IMG/VR virus record: IMGVR_UViG_3300025110_001552
Location: 1 to 22,441 of that record
Reading direction: 5' to 3' (one strand)
Length of the DNA: 22,441 nucleotides
Source: a virus
Both the position numbers and the translations under genes were made by a program. Positions 1-7,920 of the stretch are shown one piece after another (position 1 is the first letter of the stretch; every line of letters begins with the position of its first letter). The notes below the pieces were generated by a model, which was not told the DNA's origin, did no database searches, and saw only the letters and a list, made by a program, of their open reading frames with translations.

Positions 1-75
1 TGAACCCAATGAAGTAGGGCTAGTTAATATGGTATAGTTACCACTTCCATCATCTATTTTTATACTACCTGGCAT
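1..75 (-). CDS. N-terminus of a fibre/appendage protein, cut by left window edge
   Basis: An open frame begins with ATG at 75 and runs to the window edge without a stop; 25 codons are visible, beginning MPGSIKIDDGSGNYTILTSP. The start directly follows the TAA of the upstream gene, with an AGGAG ribosome site about 7 bases before it. The opening GSIKIDDGSGNYTIL pattern resembles repeated glycine-rich N-terminal segments of fibre-type proteins in marine phages (recalled family knowledge, not searched). With the 104-, 203- and 723-residue genes it would extend a fibre cluster. The rest of the protein, and therefore its role, cannot be seen. Confidence 0.7.
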   Translation of the reverse strand, partial: MPGSIKIDDGSGNYTILTSPTSLGS

Positions 76-390
76 TTATTCTCCTGGCTTAGGGTTGTCA
101 TCTTTTACTGTCTTTAAAGCTGTGTAAAAAGCACCTGTGTTATCTAGCTTACCATCATTTATATCGTGCCACAGTTTATCGAATTGTTCTGCAAGAGCAG
201 GGTAAGCAGATTGTCTAGCAGTCTTATAGCCATTAGCTTCTTCATCAAGTTGTCTAGCTCTTTCATTCTCTGCCCAAGTATTTAATGTAGCTTCTTTTTG
301 TTCTTCAGAAAGCTCTACCTCTACACCATTAACTATAGAATTACCAACTGGTGGTAATCCTGCTTTTATTTCCTCTACTGATTGTGCCAT
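76..390 (-). CDS. Small conserved phage protein in the tail-fibre cluster (104 aa)
   Basis: A soluble, charged 104-residue protein of unknown function. Residues 1-30 include a short beta-like piece (NSIVNGVEVELSEEQ). The remainder is helical and ends with YPALAEQFDKLWHDIND and a VKDDNPKP tail. The pattern 'R..AYP...EQ.D.LWHDI ... VKD..PKP' recurs in small proteins encoded beside tail-fibre genes of many phages, and I recognise it from general knowledge only. Its position among fibre genes suggests a fibre-assembly or minor structural role, but nothing in the sequence proves this. The start directly follows the TAA of the 203-residue gene; a GGAG lies about 11 bases upstream, so translation is probably coupled. 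Confidence 0.75.
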   Translation of the reverse strand: MAQSVEEIKAGLPPVGNSIVNGVEVELSEEQKEATLNTWAENERARQLDEEANGYKTARQSAYPALAEQFDKLWHDINDGKLDNTGAFYTALKTVKDDNPKPGE

Positions 391-1002
391 TTACTTTTTC
401 ACTCCATAAATTGTAATGCTTCCACTTGTTATATTGCCACTCTCCATTATAAATTTAATACCTGTTACAGCAGTTGCCACATCAATTAAATTAGTAGTTT
501 CAGTTGCATATATTGTGCCACCTGCACCATAAGTTCCTAATGATTTTGCATAAGTAAAACCATTTGTTCCATTAGCAGGAAAAAAATCAGTATGTGCAGT
601 ATATTCTTCCCTTGTTGAGTTACCTAAAACATGTAGTGTTGTGTGGTCAGTTTCTGCTGATGTAAAACCACTAACAGATGAACTTGCAACATCAGCATAT
701 ATATTATATCTTCTGTAACTTCCTGTTAAATCACTTCCACTTCCACCACCTGTTCTAAAAATAAATCTAAATTCTTTATTATTAGTTTCAGCTTTAAAAT
801 TGTTATACACAATTTTATAGTAAGCATAAGTGCTGTGGTCCACAAAGTTATCAAATGTTAAATCAGAACTACCACTTGCAGTAGCACTTGCTAACTTAAC
901 TAAACCACTATGAGCTACACTATCTTTAACTAAAACACCATCAATAGTTACACCATTTGCACCTGTATATTCATTGATTGTGTTTACTTGTATTTCACTC
1001 AT
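391..1002 (-). CDS. Tail fibre/appendage protein with beta-sandwich-like body (203 aa)
   Basis: Residues 1-30 contain the segment NTINEYTGANGVTIDGVLVK, a short fibre-joining motif common in structural proteins of marine phages. Residues 35-203 are rich in Gly, Ser, Thr and aromatic residues with alternating hydrophobic strands (YAYYKIVYNNF, FRFIFRTGG, GIKFIMESG), consistent with a jelly-roll or similar receptor-binding or decoration domain. No enzyme motif, signal peptide or membrane segment is visible. The ATG overlaps the TGA of the 723-residue fibre gene by four bases (ATGA), and the stop directly abuts the next start, so the three are co-translated. It probably sits at the tip of the 723-residue fibre or as a second fibre. 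Function is inferred from context and composition. Confidence 0.75.
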   Translation of the reverse strand: MSEIQVNTINEYTGANGVTIDGVLVKDSVAHSGLVKLASATASGSSDLTFDNFVDHSTYAYYKIVYNNFKAETNNKEFRFIFRTGGGSGSDLTGSYRRYNIYADVASSSVSGFTSAETDHTTLHVLGNSTREEYTAHTDFFPANGTNGFTYAKSLGTYGAGGTIYATETTNLIDVATAVTGIKFIMESGNITSGSITIYGVKK

Positions 1003-3170
1003 AGTATTACCATTGTACCTGCATTTGTTACTATACCACTTATTGTTAATGGTCCTGCATATACAGCACCATCAGTAGAACCTATAGTGTAATTTGATGT
1101 TTGTTCTTGACTATGAACATAAGCACCACCTGCTGATGTTAAAGCTAGTGTTGTACTCATAGTTGCTCTTTCAGTTCCTGCTGTATCAAATCTAATAATA
1201 TCTTCATCAGCACCTTCTTCTACCTGTATCTTGGTATCGCCATCTGCATCTACTATTTGTGTAGCATCTACACCGCTAACAACTAAGTCTATTGTTCCAT
1301 CTCCATCTTGATATGTAGCTGTTATACCTGTTTCGGTATTGCTACTAAACATAGCACCGACAATATCTTGTATCTGTTCGGTAGTATTTCCTGTAGCAAC
1401 TAAGTCTATAGTGCCATCACTATCTTCATAGGTAACTGTAATGTTAGTTTCTGTATTACCTGTGAACATAGCACCGACAATGTCTTGTACTTGTTCAGTA
1501 GTAAGTTGTGTGTCTGCTGTCATGTCATCTACAACTAAATCTATAGTGCCATCTGAATCTTCATAAGTAGCAGATATTCTAGTTTCTGTGTTGCTAGTAA
1601 ACATAGCACCTACTATGTCTTGTACAGCTTCTGTATTTAGTGTTACTGTTACAGTGTCTGTTGCACTAGCTGCTGTATCAATACCATTACCACCTGCTAT
1701 CTCTAATGTGTTTGCATCAGATATAGTTTGGTCTGAACCAGTATCTCCTGATACAGTAAAACTGTTCATGTTTCCAACACCAGTTCCAGATAAGAAAGCT
1801 GCTCTAGTTTGTTTCTTTAAACCACTAGCAGTGTCATCATATATAAGTATTACATCATTGTTATCAGCAGAAGCTTCATTAGTTTGTCCAGTAATAACTG
1901 TTGCATCTACAGCTATATCATTACCAGATATTGTTAAACCATTTCCACCATCTAATGGTGTTCCAAATACTGTAATTTTTCCACCCATACCAGAGTGTGA
2001 TGTACAATAATAATAAAGAACATCTGGAGTAGCAGCATCTACTGTGTACTCTACATAAGAACCAGTAGTCCCTTGTGATACACCAGAACTTGTTTTGCCT
2101 GTTGTATATTCAGAACCACCACCATGTGAACCATTACTTGTTATAGATAAAGCAAATGGATGTCCAGAAGTAGAGCTATGAGATAAATTAAATCTATGAA
2201 CAACTCCTGGTCTAAAAGATATTGTAGCTTGTGCTTCTCCATCTATATAAAATTTATTACCAGAACCTGGGTTAACAACAGTTACTGCATACTCTACTAT
2301 TACTGGATTATTTTCTAAATTAATAGTTTTATTTGTTAATTCTTGTGTCCCTGTAAGAGTTGCAACAGAACTATCGATAGCTACTGTAATTTTATTAGTA
2401 CCTGTAGCTGTGGCTATACCTGTACTACCTTCAATATCTAATGCTTCAGAATCTAAATCTATTTCAATATTGCTACCAGTATCAGCAGATACTTCTAAAT
2501 GTTCTGCTGTTATTTGGTCATCTACATATTTTTTAATTGATTGTTGTGTAGCAAGATGCGTGTCACTATTACTAGCCATATTATCTTCATCTTTTACAGG
2601 AACAACAAAATCCATTGTTCCATCACTATCTTCGTATGTTACATCTATAAATGTTTCTGTATTACCAGTGACCATACCTCCAACAAAATCTTCTATTGAT
2701 TCTTCTGTTTGTATTTGACTATCTACATACGCTTTTATAGATTGTTGTGTAGCAAGATGTGTAGCACTATCAGATGCCATGTTATCTTCATCTTTAACTA
2801 ATCCTGATGTGTTTACTGCAGTACCATCAGAGTTCATTATTGTATCTACTCTGTCATTTAAGTCATCAAAGTGTTGCTTCATAGCAACCATTCTGACTTT
2901 AGCACCTACAGCGTGTGCGTTTAATCCACCACTATCACTATCAATATTTCTTACTACTGTAAGAGATACTCCACTTCTGCTAGTAACCTTTATATATTCC
3001 CTAGTGCTATCACTATCAGGGTCTATAACAAGATACATTGGATTGGATGCGGAAGGTGAACCTACTGGTGCTGCGTTTACTTGTACTGATACTTCTGTTG
3101 CATCTGCACCAATGGCTAAAGCTAATGTTGTTTCATAAGCATTTTGTAATATGCTTTTTTGTGCGGTCAT
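999..3170 (-). CDS. Repeat-built tail fibre protein with an internal cupredoxin-like domain (723 aa)
   Basis: Domains in order: an N-terminal beta domain (about 13-95) ending LTVVRNIDSDSGGLNAHAVG; a helical joint (97-112, KQHFDDLNDRVD); two copies of a 29-residue VKDEDNMAS...THLATQQSIK unit (125-153, 192-220); a first DIVGAMF-type repeat (159-190); a cupredoxin-like domain (288-405) with His337, Cys389, His392 and Met395 in type-1 copper spacing; three more DIVGAMF...NTET...TYEDSDGTIDLVV repeats (516-547, 561-591, 600-631); and a C-terminal beta region (640-723). Tandem Gly/Thr/Asp-rich repeats of this kind form fibre shafts in phages. The start at 3170 lies one base after the stop of the propeller gene, with AGGA about 7 bases upstream. 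The final codons overlap the next start (ATGA). It is probably the main receptor-binding fibre. Confidence 0.85.
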   Translation of the reverse strand: MTAQKSILQNAYETTLALAIGADATEVSVQVNAAPVGSPSASNPMYLVIDPDSDSTREYIKVTSRSGVSLTVVRNIDSDSGGLNAHAVGAKVRMVAMKQHFDDLNDRVDTIMNSDGTAVNTSGLVKDEDNMASDSATHLATQQSIKAYVDSQIQTEESIEDFVGGMVTGNTETFIDVTYEDSDGTMDFVVPVKDEDNMASNSDTHLATQQSIKKYVDDQITAEHLEVSADTGSNIEIDLDSEALDIEGSTGIATATGTNKITVAIDSSVATLTGTQELTNKTINLENNPVIVEYAVTVVNPGSGNKFYIDGEAQATISFRPGVVHRFNLSHSSTSGHPFALSITSNGSHGGGSEYTTGKTSSGVSQGTTGSYVEYTVDAATPDVLYYYCTSHSGMGGKITVFGTPLDGGNGLTISGNDIAVDATVITGQTNEASADNNDVILIYDDTASGLKKQTRAAFLSGTGVGNMNSFTVSGDTGSDQTISDANTLEIAGGNGIDTAASATDTVTVTLNTEAVQDIVGAMFTSNTETRISATYEDSDGTIDLVVDDMTADTQLTTEQVQDIVGAMFTGNTETNITVTYEDSDGTIDLVATGNTTEQIQDIVGAMFSSNTETGITATYQDGDGTIDLVVSGVDATQIVDADGDTKIQVEEGADEDIIRFDTAGTERATMSTTLALTSAGGAYVHSQEQTSNYTIGSTDGAVYAGPLTISGIVTNAGTMVIL
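1278..1625 (-). repeat. Three tandem ~32-residue fibre repeats
   Basis: Three in-frame copies of a unit reading (V/I)QDIVGAMF..NTET.I..TY(E/Q)D.DGTIDLVV lie at 1530-1625, 1398-1490 and 1278-1373. Spacings are 135 and 117 bases because the linkers differ in length. A fourth, more diverged copy is at 2601-2696 (IEDFVGGMVTGNTETFIDVT...), about 1 kb away on the far side of the cupredoxin-like domain. Third-codon positions vary between copies while the protein is held, as expected for selected shaft repeats. Confidence 0.9.
1956..2309 (-). other. Cupredoxin-like domain inside the tail fibre
   Basis: Residues 288-405 of the fibre read as a beta-rich domain with the ligand set of a type-1 (blue) copper site: a His in SGHPFAL (residue 337) and the loop YYYCTSHSGMGG giving Cys389, His392 and Met395. 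In plastocyanin-like proteins the equivalents are an early His and a Cys-x2-His-x(2-4)-Met loop. The signature is seen directly; copper binding is inference. Confidence 0.7.
2511..2798 (-). repeat. Two copies of a VKDEDNMAS...THLATQQSIK..VD unit
   Basis: Residues 125-153 (bases 2712-2798) and 192-220 (2511-2597) of the fibre protein are near-identical: VKDEDNMAS(D/N)S.THLATQQSIK.YVD.QI. They flank the first DIVGAMF-type repeat, so a composite block has been duplicated. The ...HLATQQSIK.YVD... helix resembles a trimerisation or registration element seen in many phage fibres (recalled pattern). Confidence 0.85.
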
Positions 3171-3171
3171 A

Positions 3172-5166
3172 CTATCCTAATCCTGCTACTCCTAATTGTC
3201 CTACACCAAGTAGTCTTGTTACTATCGTAGCAGCATCTTCTGCTCTCACACCACGCACTCTAAGTAAACAAAACTGCGTTACTGAACCTATCTCTGACCT
3301 TTCAGAAATTGGGTATTGTACAGATTCTACCACACCTCTTATTATTTCGCTAGGTTCAAACATTTGTAGTGTAACAGAATCTCCCTCTTTATTTTTTAAT
3401 GTTTGATATATTACTTCACCTAAATTTTGTACTTTAAATGCTTTACGATTAGGTCTTTCTACCTGGTCAGATAAGTTAATTGGCACAGTAACTACTACAA
3501 GTTCTGGTCTAGGCAAAGCTCTTACAGATACAGCTCTAAACTCTGGTGATTCTGTAAATGTTACATTAGGTTCTAATACTATTTTTGTATTTAAGTATCT
3601 AGCGTTTCTGTTTAACTGATATTCTACATTACCTGTACCTGCAACAGAACTACCTATTAGTTCCCAACTAGAACTATTAGGGTCATCAATAGTGTCATAA
3701 TTTGTAGATACAAATATCTGTACAGATTTACCTGCAGATAAATTACTATGTTCTACTTCTACACCTACCCATTGTTTTTCTTCTGATGTAAAAAAATCTG
3801 CGTTAGGTAATATTAAATAACCTGTGCTTTCATACAAAGATGTTTCTCTGTATATATCCTTACCTGCTACAGCTACAACAAATTTTCCATTTGCATTTGT
3901 TATACCTGTAACAAATCCTGATGCACCGATTTTTAAATCTCTAGCAAATCCTGCTGTTGGTAAATAGTATCTCCACAAAAAACTTTCACTACCGCTTTCT
4001 TTTATGCCACAATATACACTATCTCTTGATACAAACATATGTTTAGGTGTTGTATCTTGTCCTGATATAACCCATTCTTTTATTAATTGTCTGTTAGCTA
4101 ATACATACAAGTTATCTGCTACAACTAAATCTGCTTTATAAAATCTACCTACATCTCTTGATTTTTCTTTAGTACCAAAAAATACAATACCTTCTGCAGC
4201 AGCAATAGAATGCACTTCTTCAAATGGTATGTTTGTTTGTCCTAACAAAGTCATAGTTCCTGTAACATCTTTTAACGAATATATATCACCATTGGTAGAA
4301 GCTACTAATACAACAGCACCTGCATCTACAACTTGTGATACATGATGACTATCTTCAAAAGTTATTACTGCTTGTGCATCTTGTAAATCAGAACCTGACC
4401 ATGTTTTATTAAATGGACTTACTGCCCATACTCTTTCTACTGAACCATCATCACCTGATATTATTAGTTGACCTTTAGCAAACCATACACCATTTAAACC
4501 ACCTGAACTAGATTGTGCTGTTGATTCTTCTGTCCATGTAGTTCCATTAAACTTTATAAGTTCTGAATTGCTTGTTCCATCTGCTGTTGTTAAATATAAT
4601 TGATTACCTACAGCAGCTATACCAGTAAAATTATAATTTATTGTAAGTGATGTATAACTAGAATCAGTTACTTCTGCCCAAGTATCTCCATGGTCTGTAG
4701 ATTTATACACTTTATTTTGGTCTGTAACATACAAGTGACCATTTGTAAGTTGTGCTAAATAGTTATTAGAACCTGCAAATACTGTGTCTGCACCTCTAAC
4801 ATTTTCATCTTGTGTTGTATATAGTAAATGGACATGATAAGAGGTTTCATCATCTCCATGAAATACATCAACGCCTTGACTATCAAAAAATCTTGTAACA
4901 TCTCTGTCTGTATTGTTTCTTTTGTGTGCTGAGTCTAAACCTTGTCCACCGCTAAAATCTGACCTAGAAAATATTTGACCTATGTTAGTTGTTATATCTT
5001 CAGGATTAGCTTTTAAATTAACTTGTTGATTAGGAAACTCTGCAGTAGATATTGTCATTTGTCTGTTAGGTCCTATTGCGGCTCTAAACAACAAATCATC
5101 TAATGCTAAATCATATCCTTTTCTTTTAGGATTTATAACTTCACTTGTTAATGGAACTCTAGGCAT
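3172..5166 (-). CDS. Beta-propeller tail protein, probable nozzle/tail-tip hub (664 aa)
   Basis: Residues 120-460 hold repeated four-strand blades of the type NGHLYVTDQNKVYKSTD, including a textbook Asp-box at 156-163 (STDHGDTW), the beta-hairpin signature of BNR/sialidase-type propellers. The N-terminal 110 residues and the C-terminal 150 residues are separate beta regions; the end (RAEDAATIVTRLLGVGQLGVAGLG) is helical then Gly-rich. No catalytic sialidase residues are evident, so an enzyme is unlikely. The nozzle of podoviruses such as T7 (gp12) contains a propeller fold and is encoded just after the adaptor, as here; this is the basis for the proposed role. Direct homology to gp12 is not claimed. 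The start overlaps the adaptor stop as TAATG. Confidence 0.7.
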   Translation of the reverse strand: MPRVPLTSEVINPKRKGYDLALDDLLFRAAIGPNRQMTISTAEFPNQQVNLKANPEDITTNIGQIFSRSDFSGGQGLDSAHKRNNTDRDVTRFFDSQGVDVFHGDDETSYHVHLLYTTQDENVRGADTVFAGSNNYLAQLTNGHLYVTDQNKVYKSTDHGDTWAEVTDSSYTSLTINYNFTGIAAVGNQLYLTTADGTSNSELIKFNGTTWTEESTAQSSSGGLNGVWFAKGQLIISGDDGSVERVWAVSPFNKTWSGSDLQDAQAVITFEDSHHVSQVVDAGAVVLVASTNGDIYSLKDVTGTMTLLGQTNIPFEEVHSIAAAEGIVFFGTKEKSRDVGRFYKADLVVADNLYVLANRQLIKEWVISGQDTTPKHMFVSRDSVYCGIKESGSESFLWRYYLPTAGFARDLKIGASGFVTGITNANGKFVVAVAGKDIYRETSLYESTGYLILPNADFFTSEEKQWVGVEVEHSNLSAGKSVQIFVSTNYDTIDDPNSSSWELIGSSVAGTGNVEYQLNRNARYLNTKIVLEPNVTFTESPEFRAVSVRALPRPELVVVTVPINLSDQVERPNRKAFKVQNLGEVIYQTLKNKEGDSVTLQMFEPSEIIRGVVESVQYPISERSEIGSVTQFCLLRVRGVRAEDAATIVTRLLGVGQLGVAGLG

Positions 5167-6200
5167 TATTGTACCCCTGAGTTAACACCATTAATTTCTA
5201 CTGCTTCAGGGTATCTTGCTCTTAAATTTTTTCTAGCTTGTTGTATTAATACTTGTTGATATTGTAATAATGAATTTCTGACAGATGATGCTGAACCTAC
5301 TGGAAAGTTATTAAGTTGCATTGATTGTGTAATATTTTCTACTGTGACTGCAGGTATATCTCTACCTGATACTAACTGTGCTGCTACACCTGCCATAACA
5401 ATAGGTTCATACTCTGTTTCTAAACCTACTTCTGCAAGTGTTGTATCTTCTATATCTCCATCAGTGTCATAATCTTTTACATCTAAAAATTTTTTCTTAA
5501 ATGTTACATACACAGTATGACCTTGTGATATTGAATAAAACTGTAAAGCATTAACTACGCTTGGTCCTGCGGTGTATGTAATTGTTCTTTCAGTTCCATT
5601 ACTATCTGTGTATGTAAAAGGATTAGGTAATGTAATTAATTGTACAGACACAGGTTGAAATACAACACCAGTTTGGTCTGAACCAGAAGAAAAATCTGTA
5701 TATTGTGATATTGCTTTTAACACTGATACTAAATAATTATTACTGCCTGGTGCATCATGTGTACCAAGTAATGTATATCCATCACTAGCAATTACAGTTT
5801 TAGTTTCTACTGCAAACAATGTTGGATATAAATTGTGTATTTGGTCTGACACAGCATCAAATACTGTGTTTCTAGGAAAGACTGGATTTACACGAATAAT
5901 ATCATCTACTGCGTGTGCAGCTAATGTTGTACCTCTAAAAGCTCTTTTGACTGTTAGCTGTTCTGCTGATGTATTTAGTGCAGTAACTAACATTAATTCT
6001 CTGTTTACTTCTACTACAGCACCTGGCTCTAGCATGTCCTCTTCTTCTGAAGTTAAATAATCTGATTCGTATTCTACAGTTGTTGCTGTTGCATCTGCAG
6101 CTAATGTTCCTCTTAAAACAGAAAATGATTGAATGTCATCATTTGGTTCTAGGTACTCACGATATATTCTATCTATTAAATTTCCTATATTTGTACTCAT
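5166..6200 (-). CDS. Head-tail adaptor/connector-like protein (344 aa)
   Basis: The N-terminus (IGNLIDRIYREYLEP, residues 5-19) is a helix of the kind that opens portal-contacting adaptor proteins. Residues 25-105 form a beta domain ending LTVKRAFRGTTLAAHAVDDIIRV, and a helix follows (NTVFDAVSDQIHNLYPTLFA). Residues 130-250 are strand-rich, and the C-terminal 90 residues are helical (NSLLQYQQVLIQQARKNLRA). A position just after the capsid gene and before the propeller gene, plus this helix-beta-helix layout, fits a connector. No direct homologue is recognised. The beta domain resembles the N-terminal domain of the 723-residue fibre. Expression follows a terminator-like hairpin at 6219-6248, and I see no strong ribosome site, so it is probably made at lower level than the capsid protein. 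Confidence 0.65.
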   Translation of the reverse strand: MSTNIGNLIDRIYREYLEPNDDIQSFSVLRGTLAADATATTVEYESDYLTSEEEDMLEPGAVVEVNRELMLVTALNTSAEQLTVKRAFRGTTLAAHAVDDIIRVNPVFPRNTVFDAVSDQIHNLYPTLFAVETKTVIASDGYTLLGTHDAPGSNNYLVSVLKAISQYTDFSSGSDQTGVVFQPVSVQLITLPNPFTYTDSNGTERTITYTAGPSVVNALQFYSISQGHTVYVTFKKKFLDVKDYDTDGDIEDTTLAEVGLETEYEPIVMAGVAAQLVSGRDIPAVTVENITQSMQLNNFPVGSASSVRNSLLQYQQVLIQQARKNLRARYPEAVEINGVNSGVQ

Positions 6201-6218
6201 AATATAAAACTATACCAC

Positions 6219-6248
6219 AAGAAAAGGGTGGAGGTGGAGTTCCACCCT
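6219..6248 (-). terminator. Intrinsic terminator after the major capsid gene
   Basis: On the transcribed strand an eight-base stem AGGGTGGA / TCCACCCT (6248-6241 with 6232-6225) encloses an eight-base loop and is followed by TTTCTT. It begins 17 bases after the capsid stop. An alternative shorter hairpin, GGTGG/CCACC, lies inside it. The short T-run suggests partial termination, which would let some transcripts continue into the adaptor and tail genes while boosting capsid message. Confidence 0.7.
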
Positions 6249-6265
6249 AATCTTGTAATTACTTT

Positions 6266-7390
6266 TTAAGCTACTGCTTGAATCTTGCAGTGGTATGAAG
6301 GAGGACCAAATTCAAATCCCATCTCCATATAAATTGCTTTACCAATTCTTGCATTTGCATCTTGGTCAAGGTCACGAACGAACACAGTACCAAATCCTGG
6401 GATGTTGGTAAATACTGGTTGTATGTAAGCCATGTCTAAGATGAATGAAGAACCTGCAGGCATAATGTCAGGGTCAATGACCATTAATCCAATAGAACCA
6501 AATGGGGTTACTACTGTATCAATGTCAATTCCTGCAACATTTCTATCTCTAGGAATGATTGCACCTGTTATTCCGACATTACCACCAATAAGTTCTGTGT
6601 TAAGGTCCAAAAGTTGTTTTGGACTTACACATAGAACTGGTTGCTTTAGTGGTGCATGAGCATCATATAATCTCTTCATAGCACCTGCTATTGCATCAAA
6701 AGAAAGCACTCTTGCTGAACCTGAACCATCTCCTGCGGCATCATTGTAAAAACAATTACCGCCTAGTGGGTTTGCAGATGCAGCTACAGTATTGTTAGCG
6801 TTCTTGCTTTGACTAACCCAATGGTCTATTCCCCACATTTCTCTAGTTCCATCACCTGGGGTGGTATTAGCACCATCAGAGAAAGAACCATTGAATGCGA
6901 ACCATTCTGCTTCTTTTGCTACTTTTTCTAATGCTTTTTCAAGCTGTAATGCAAATTCATCATTTACTGGTGAGCCACCAAATAGTCCTTGTGCAGCACC
7001 TGCTGTTGTTGTTCCATCACCATCTGATTGGTTAACAACATTAGCACTTAGTGTGAAAGGATTTTGATTGCCTGTTGAAGCTAAAGCTGTGTAGGTCATT
7101 TGTACACCTTTATGGAAAATTTGAGTTACATATGTAAATGCACTTCTATCTCTTCCAAGATATTCTGTAGGTGAGTTACCTTCTTTTCCTTTAGTTGGTT
7201 CTGAATTAATGATTGCACTATCTTCTACTTGGACTTGCCAATATGTAGAATTAAGTACTTTACCACCATTCAAACCACCAACTGCTGAAAGCAAAGGTGT
7301 TCTTTGACCGCCAACTTTAAACAATTCACCTGCAAAGTTATTGATATTTTGTGCATATATTGTATCGTTTGTTAACGAAATACTTGCCAT
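6266..7390 (-). CDS. Major capsid protein, HK97-fold type (SU10/DUF5309-like) (374 aa)
   Basis: Forms the head shell. The N-terminal 55 residues are followed by an extended E-loop-like region (VEDSAIINSEPTKGKEGN, 55-72) and an RSAFTYVTQIFHKGVQMTYTAL strand set (82-103). A spine-like helix (EFALQLEKALEKVAKEAEWFAFNG, 145-168) leads to REMWGIDHWV. An A-domain region (250-340) contains PFGSIGLMVIDPDIMPAGSSFILD. This order matches what I know of SU10-type (DUF5309) capsid proteins. Length is normal for an unprocessed HK97-fold subunit. It follows a scaffold-like gene and has a strong AGGAG site (7400-7404) nine bases before ATG. By eye its codons are more G/C-rich at third positions than its neighbours, as expected for a highly expressed gene. 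A terminator follows. Confidence 0.85.
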   Translation of the reverse strand: MASISLTNDTIYAQNINNFAGELFKVGGQRTPLLSAVGGLNGGKVLNSTYWQVQVEDSAIINSEPTKGKEGNSPTEYLGRDRSAFTYVTQIFHKGVQMTYTALASTGNQNPFTLSANVVNQSDGDGTTTAGAAQGLFGGSPVNDEFALQLEKALEKVAKEAEWFAFNGSFSDGANTTPGDGTREMWGIDHWVSQSKNANNTVAASANPLGGNCFYNDAAGDGSGSARVLSFDAIAGAMKRLYDAHAPLKQPVLCVSPKQLLDLNTELIGGNVGITGAIIPRDRNVAGIDIDTVVTPFGSIGLMVIDPDIMPAGSSFILDMAYIQPVFTNIPGFGTVFVRDLDQDANARIGKAIYMEMGFEFGPPSYHCKIQAVA

Positions 7391-7447
7391 TTTAATCTTC
7401 TCCTATATAAATTGTTTTATTGGTTTAGAAGAAGTAAAAGATACTAC

Positions 7448-7900
7448 TTAGCTGTTCTTTTTTGCTTCTTCTATAACAGAGAGCTTGGCAGCTATTGAGT
7501 TACGCACATTTCCTGATTTTTCTATTTCTTTAACCTGTGATACTACATCTGTGTTGTATAAATCTACAACAGAATTTTTCTGTATGTTGTTTAGTTTCTC
7601 TTGACTTTGTTCTACATTTTCTTGTAATCTGTCTTGATTCCCAAACTCAACTTGAAATTCTTGTGATGCGTATTCCTGGATTCCTTCTACAGTTAAATCG
7701 CCTTCGTACATCATCTCAACTGCTTTTCCAACACCTTTAGTAGTGTCAAGACCTGCTTCGTTAAAAACTTGTTGTCTTTCTTTACCTTCGTATTCTGCAA
7801 TTTTAGATTCGTAGAGTGAAAGTTTTTCTCTCATCTCTTTCCAATTCTTATCGCCTGTGTCAGAGTTGTTTAGTTCTTCTGTCATTATTCTATTGTCCAT
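7448..7900 (-). CDS. Scaffold-like capsid assembly protein (150 aa)
   Basis: A short, very charged, helix-forming protein directly before the major capsid gene, the standard site of a scaffolding gene. Residues 18-45 (NWKEMREKLSLYESKIAEYEGKERQ) and 90-150 (RLQENVEQSQEKLNNIQK ... IEEAKKNS) look like coiled coil. There are no cysteines and no membrane segment. It ends in a basic tail, as scaffolds that contact capsid subunits often do. Length is on the short side for the family. ATG at 7900 is preceded by a weak AGAAGAA; the internal Met6 has no ribosome site. It is the first gene after the 185-base leader, so it probably shares the leader's promoter with the capsid gene. The role rests on position and composition, not on a sequence match. 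Confidence 0.7.
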   Translation of the reverse strand: MDNRIMTEELNNSDTGDKNWKEMREKLSLYESKIAEYEGKERQQVFNEAGLDTTKGVGKAVEMMYEGDLTVEGIQEYASQEFQVEFGNQDRLQENVEQSQEKLNNIQKNSVVDLYNTDVVSQVKEIEKSGNVRNSIAAKLSVIEEAKKNS

Positions 7901-7920
7901 TTCTTCTACATTTTTTTACA

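Noticed and set aside
1588-2010. Plus-strand open frame of 140 codons
   Set aside because: It is the complement of the fibre gene; its Val/Ser/Pro-rich translation and lack of a ribosome site mark it as a shadow of the repeat-rich coding strand.
1278-2798. CRISPR-like or non-coding repeat array
   Set aside because: The repeats are in frame, of protein-module length, diverge at third codon positions and have coding linkers; they are fibre repeats.
3038-3406. Plus-strand open frame of 122 codons with a leucine-rich start resembling a signal peptide
   Set aside because: It lies wholly across the fibre/propeller junction on the opposite strand, and the Leu run is the complement of Ala/Thr/Gln-rich coding sequence.
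3172-5166. Sialidase/neuraminidase enzyme suggested by the Asp-box
   Set aside because: Only one clear Asp-box is seen and no arginine triad or other catalytic set is recognisable; a structural propeller fits the gene order better.
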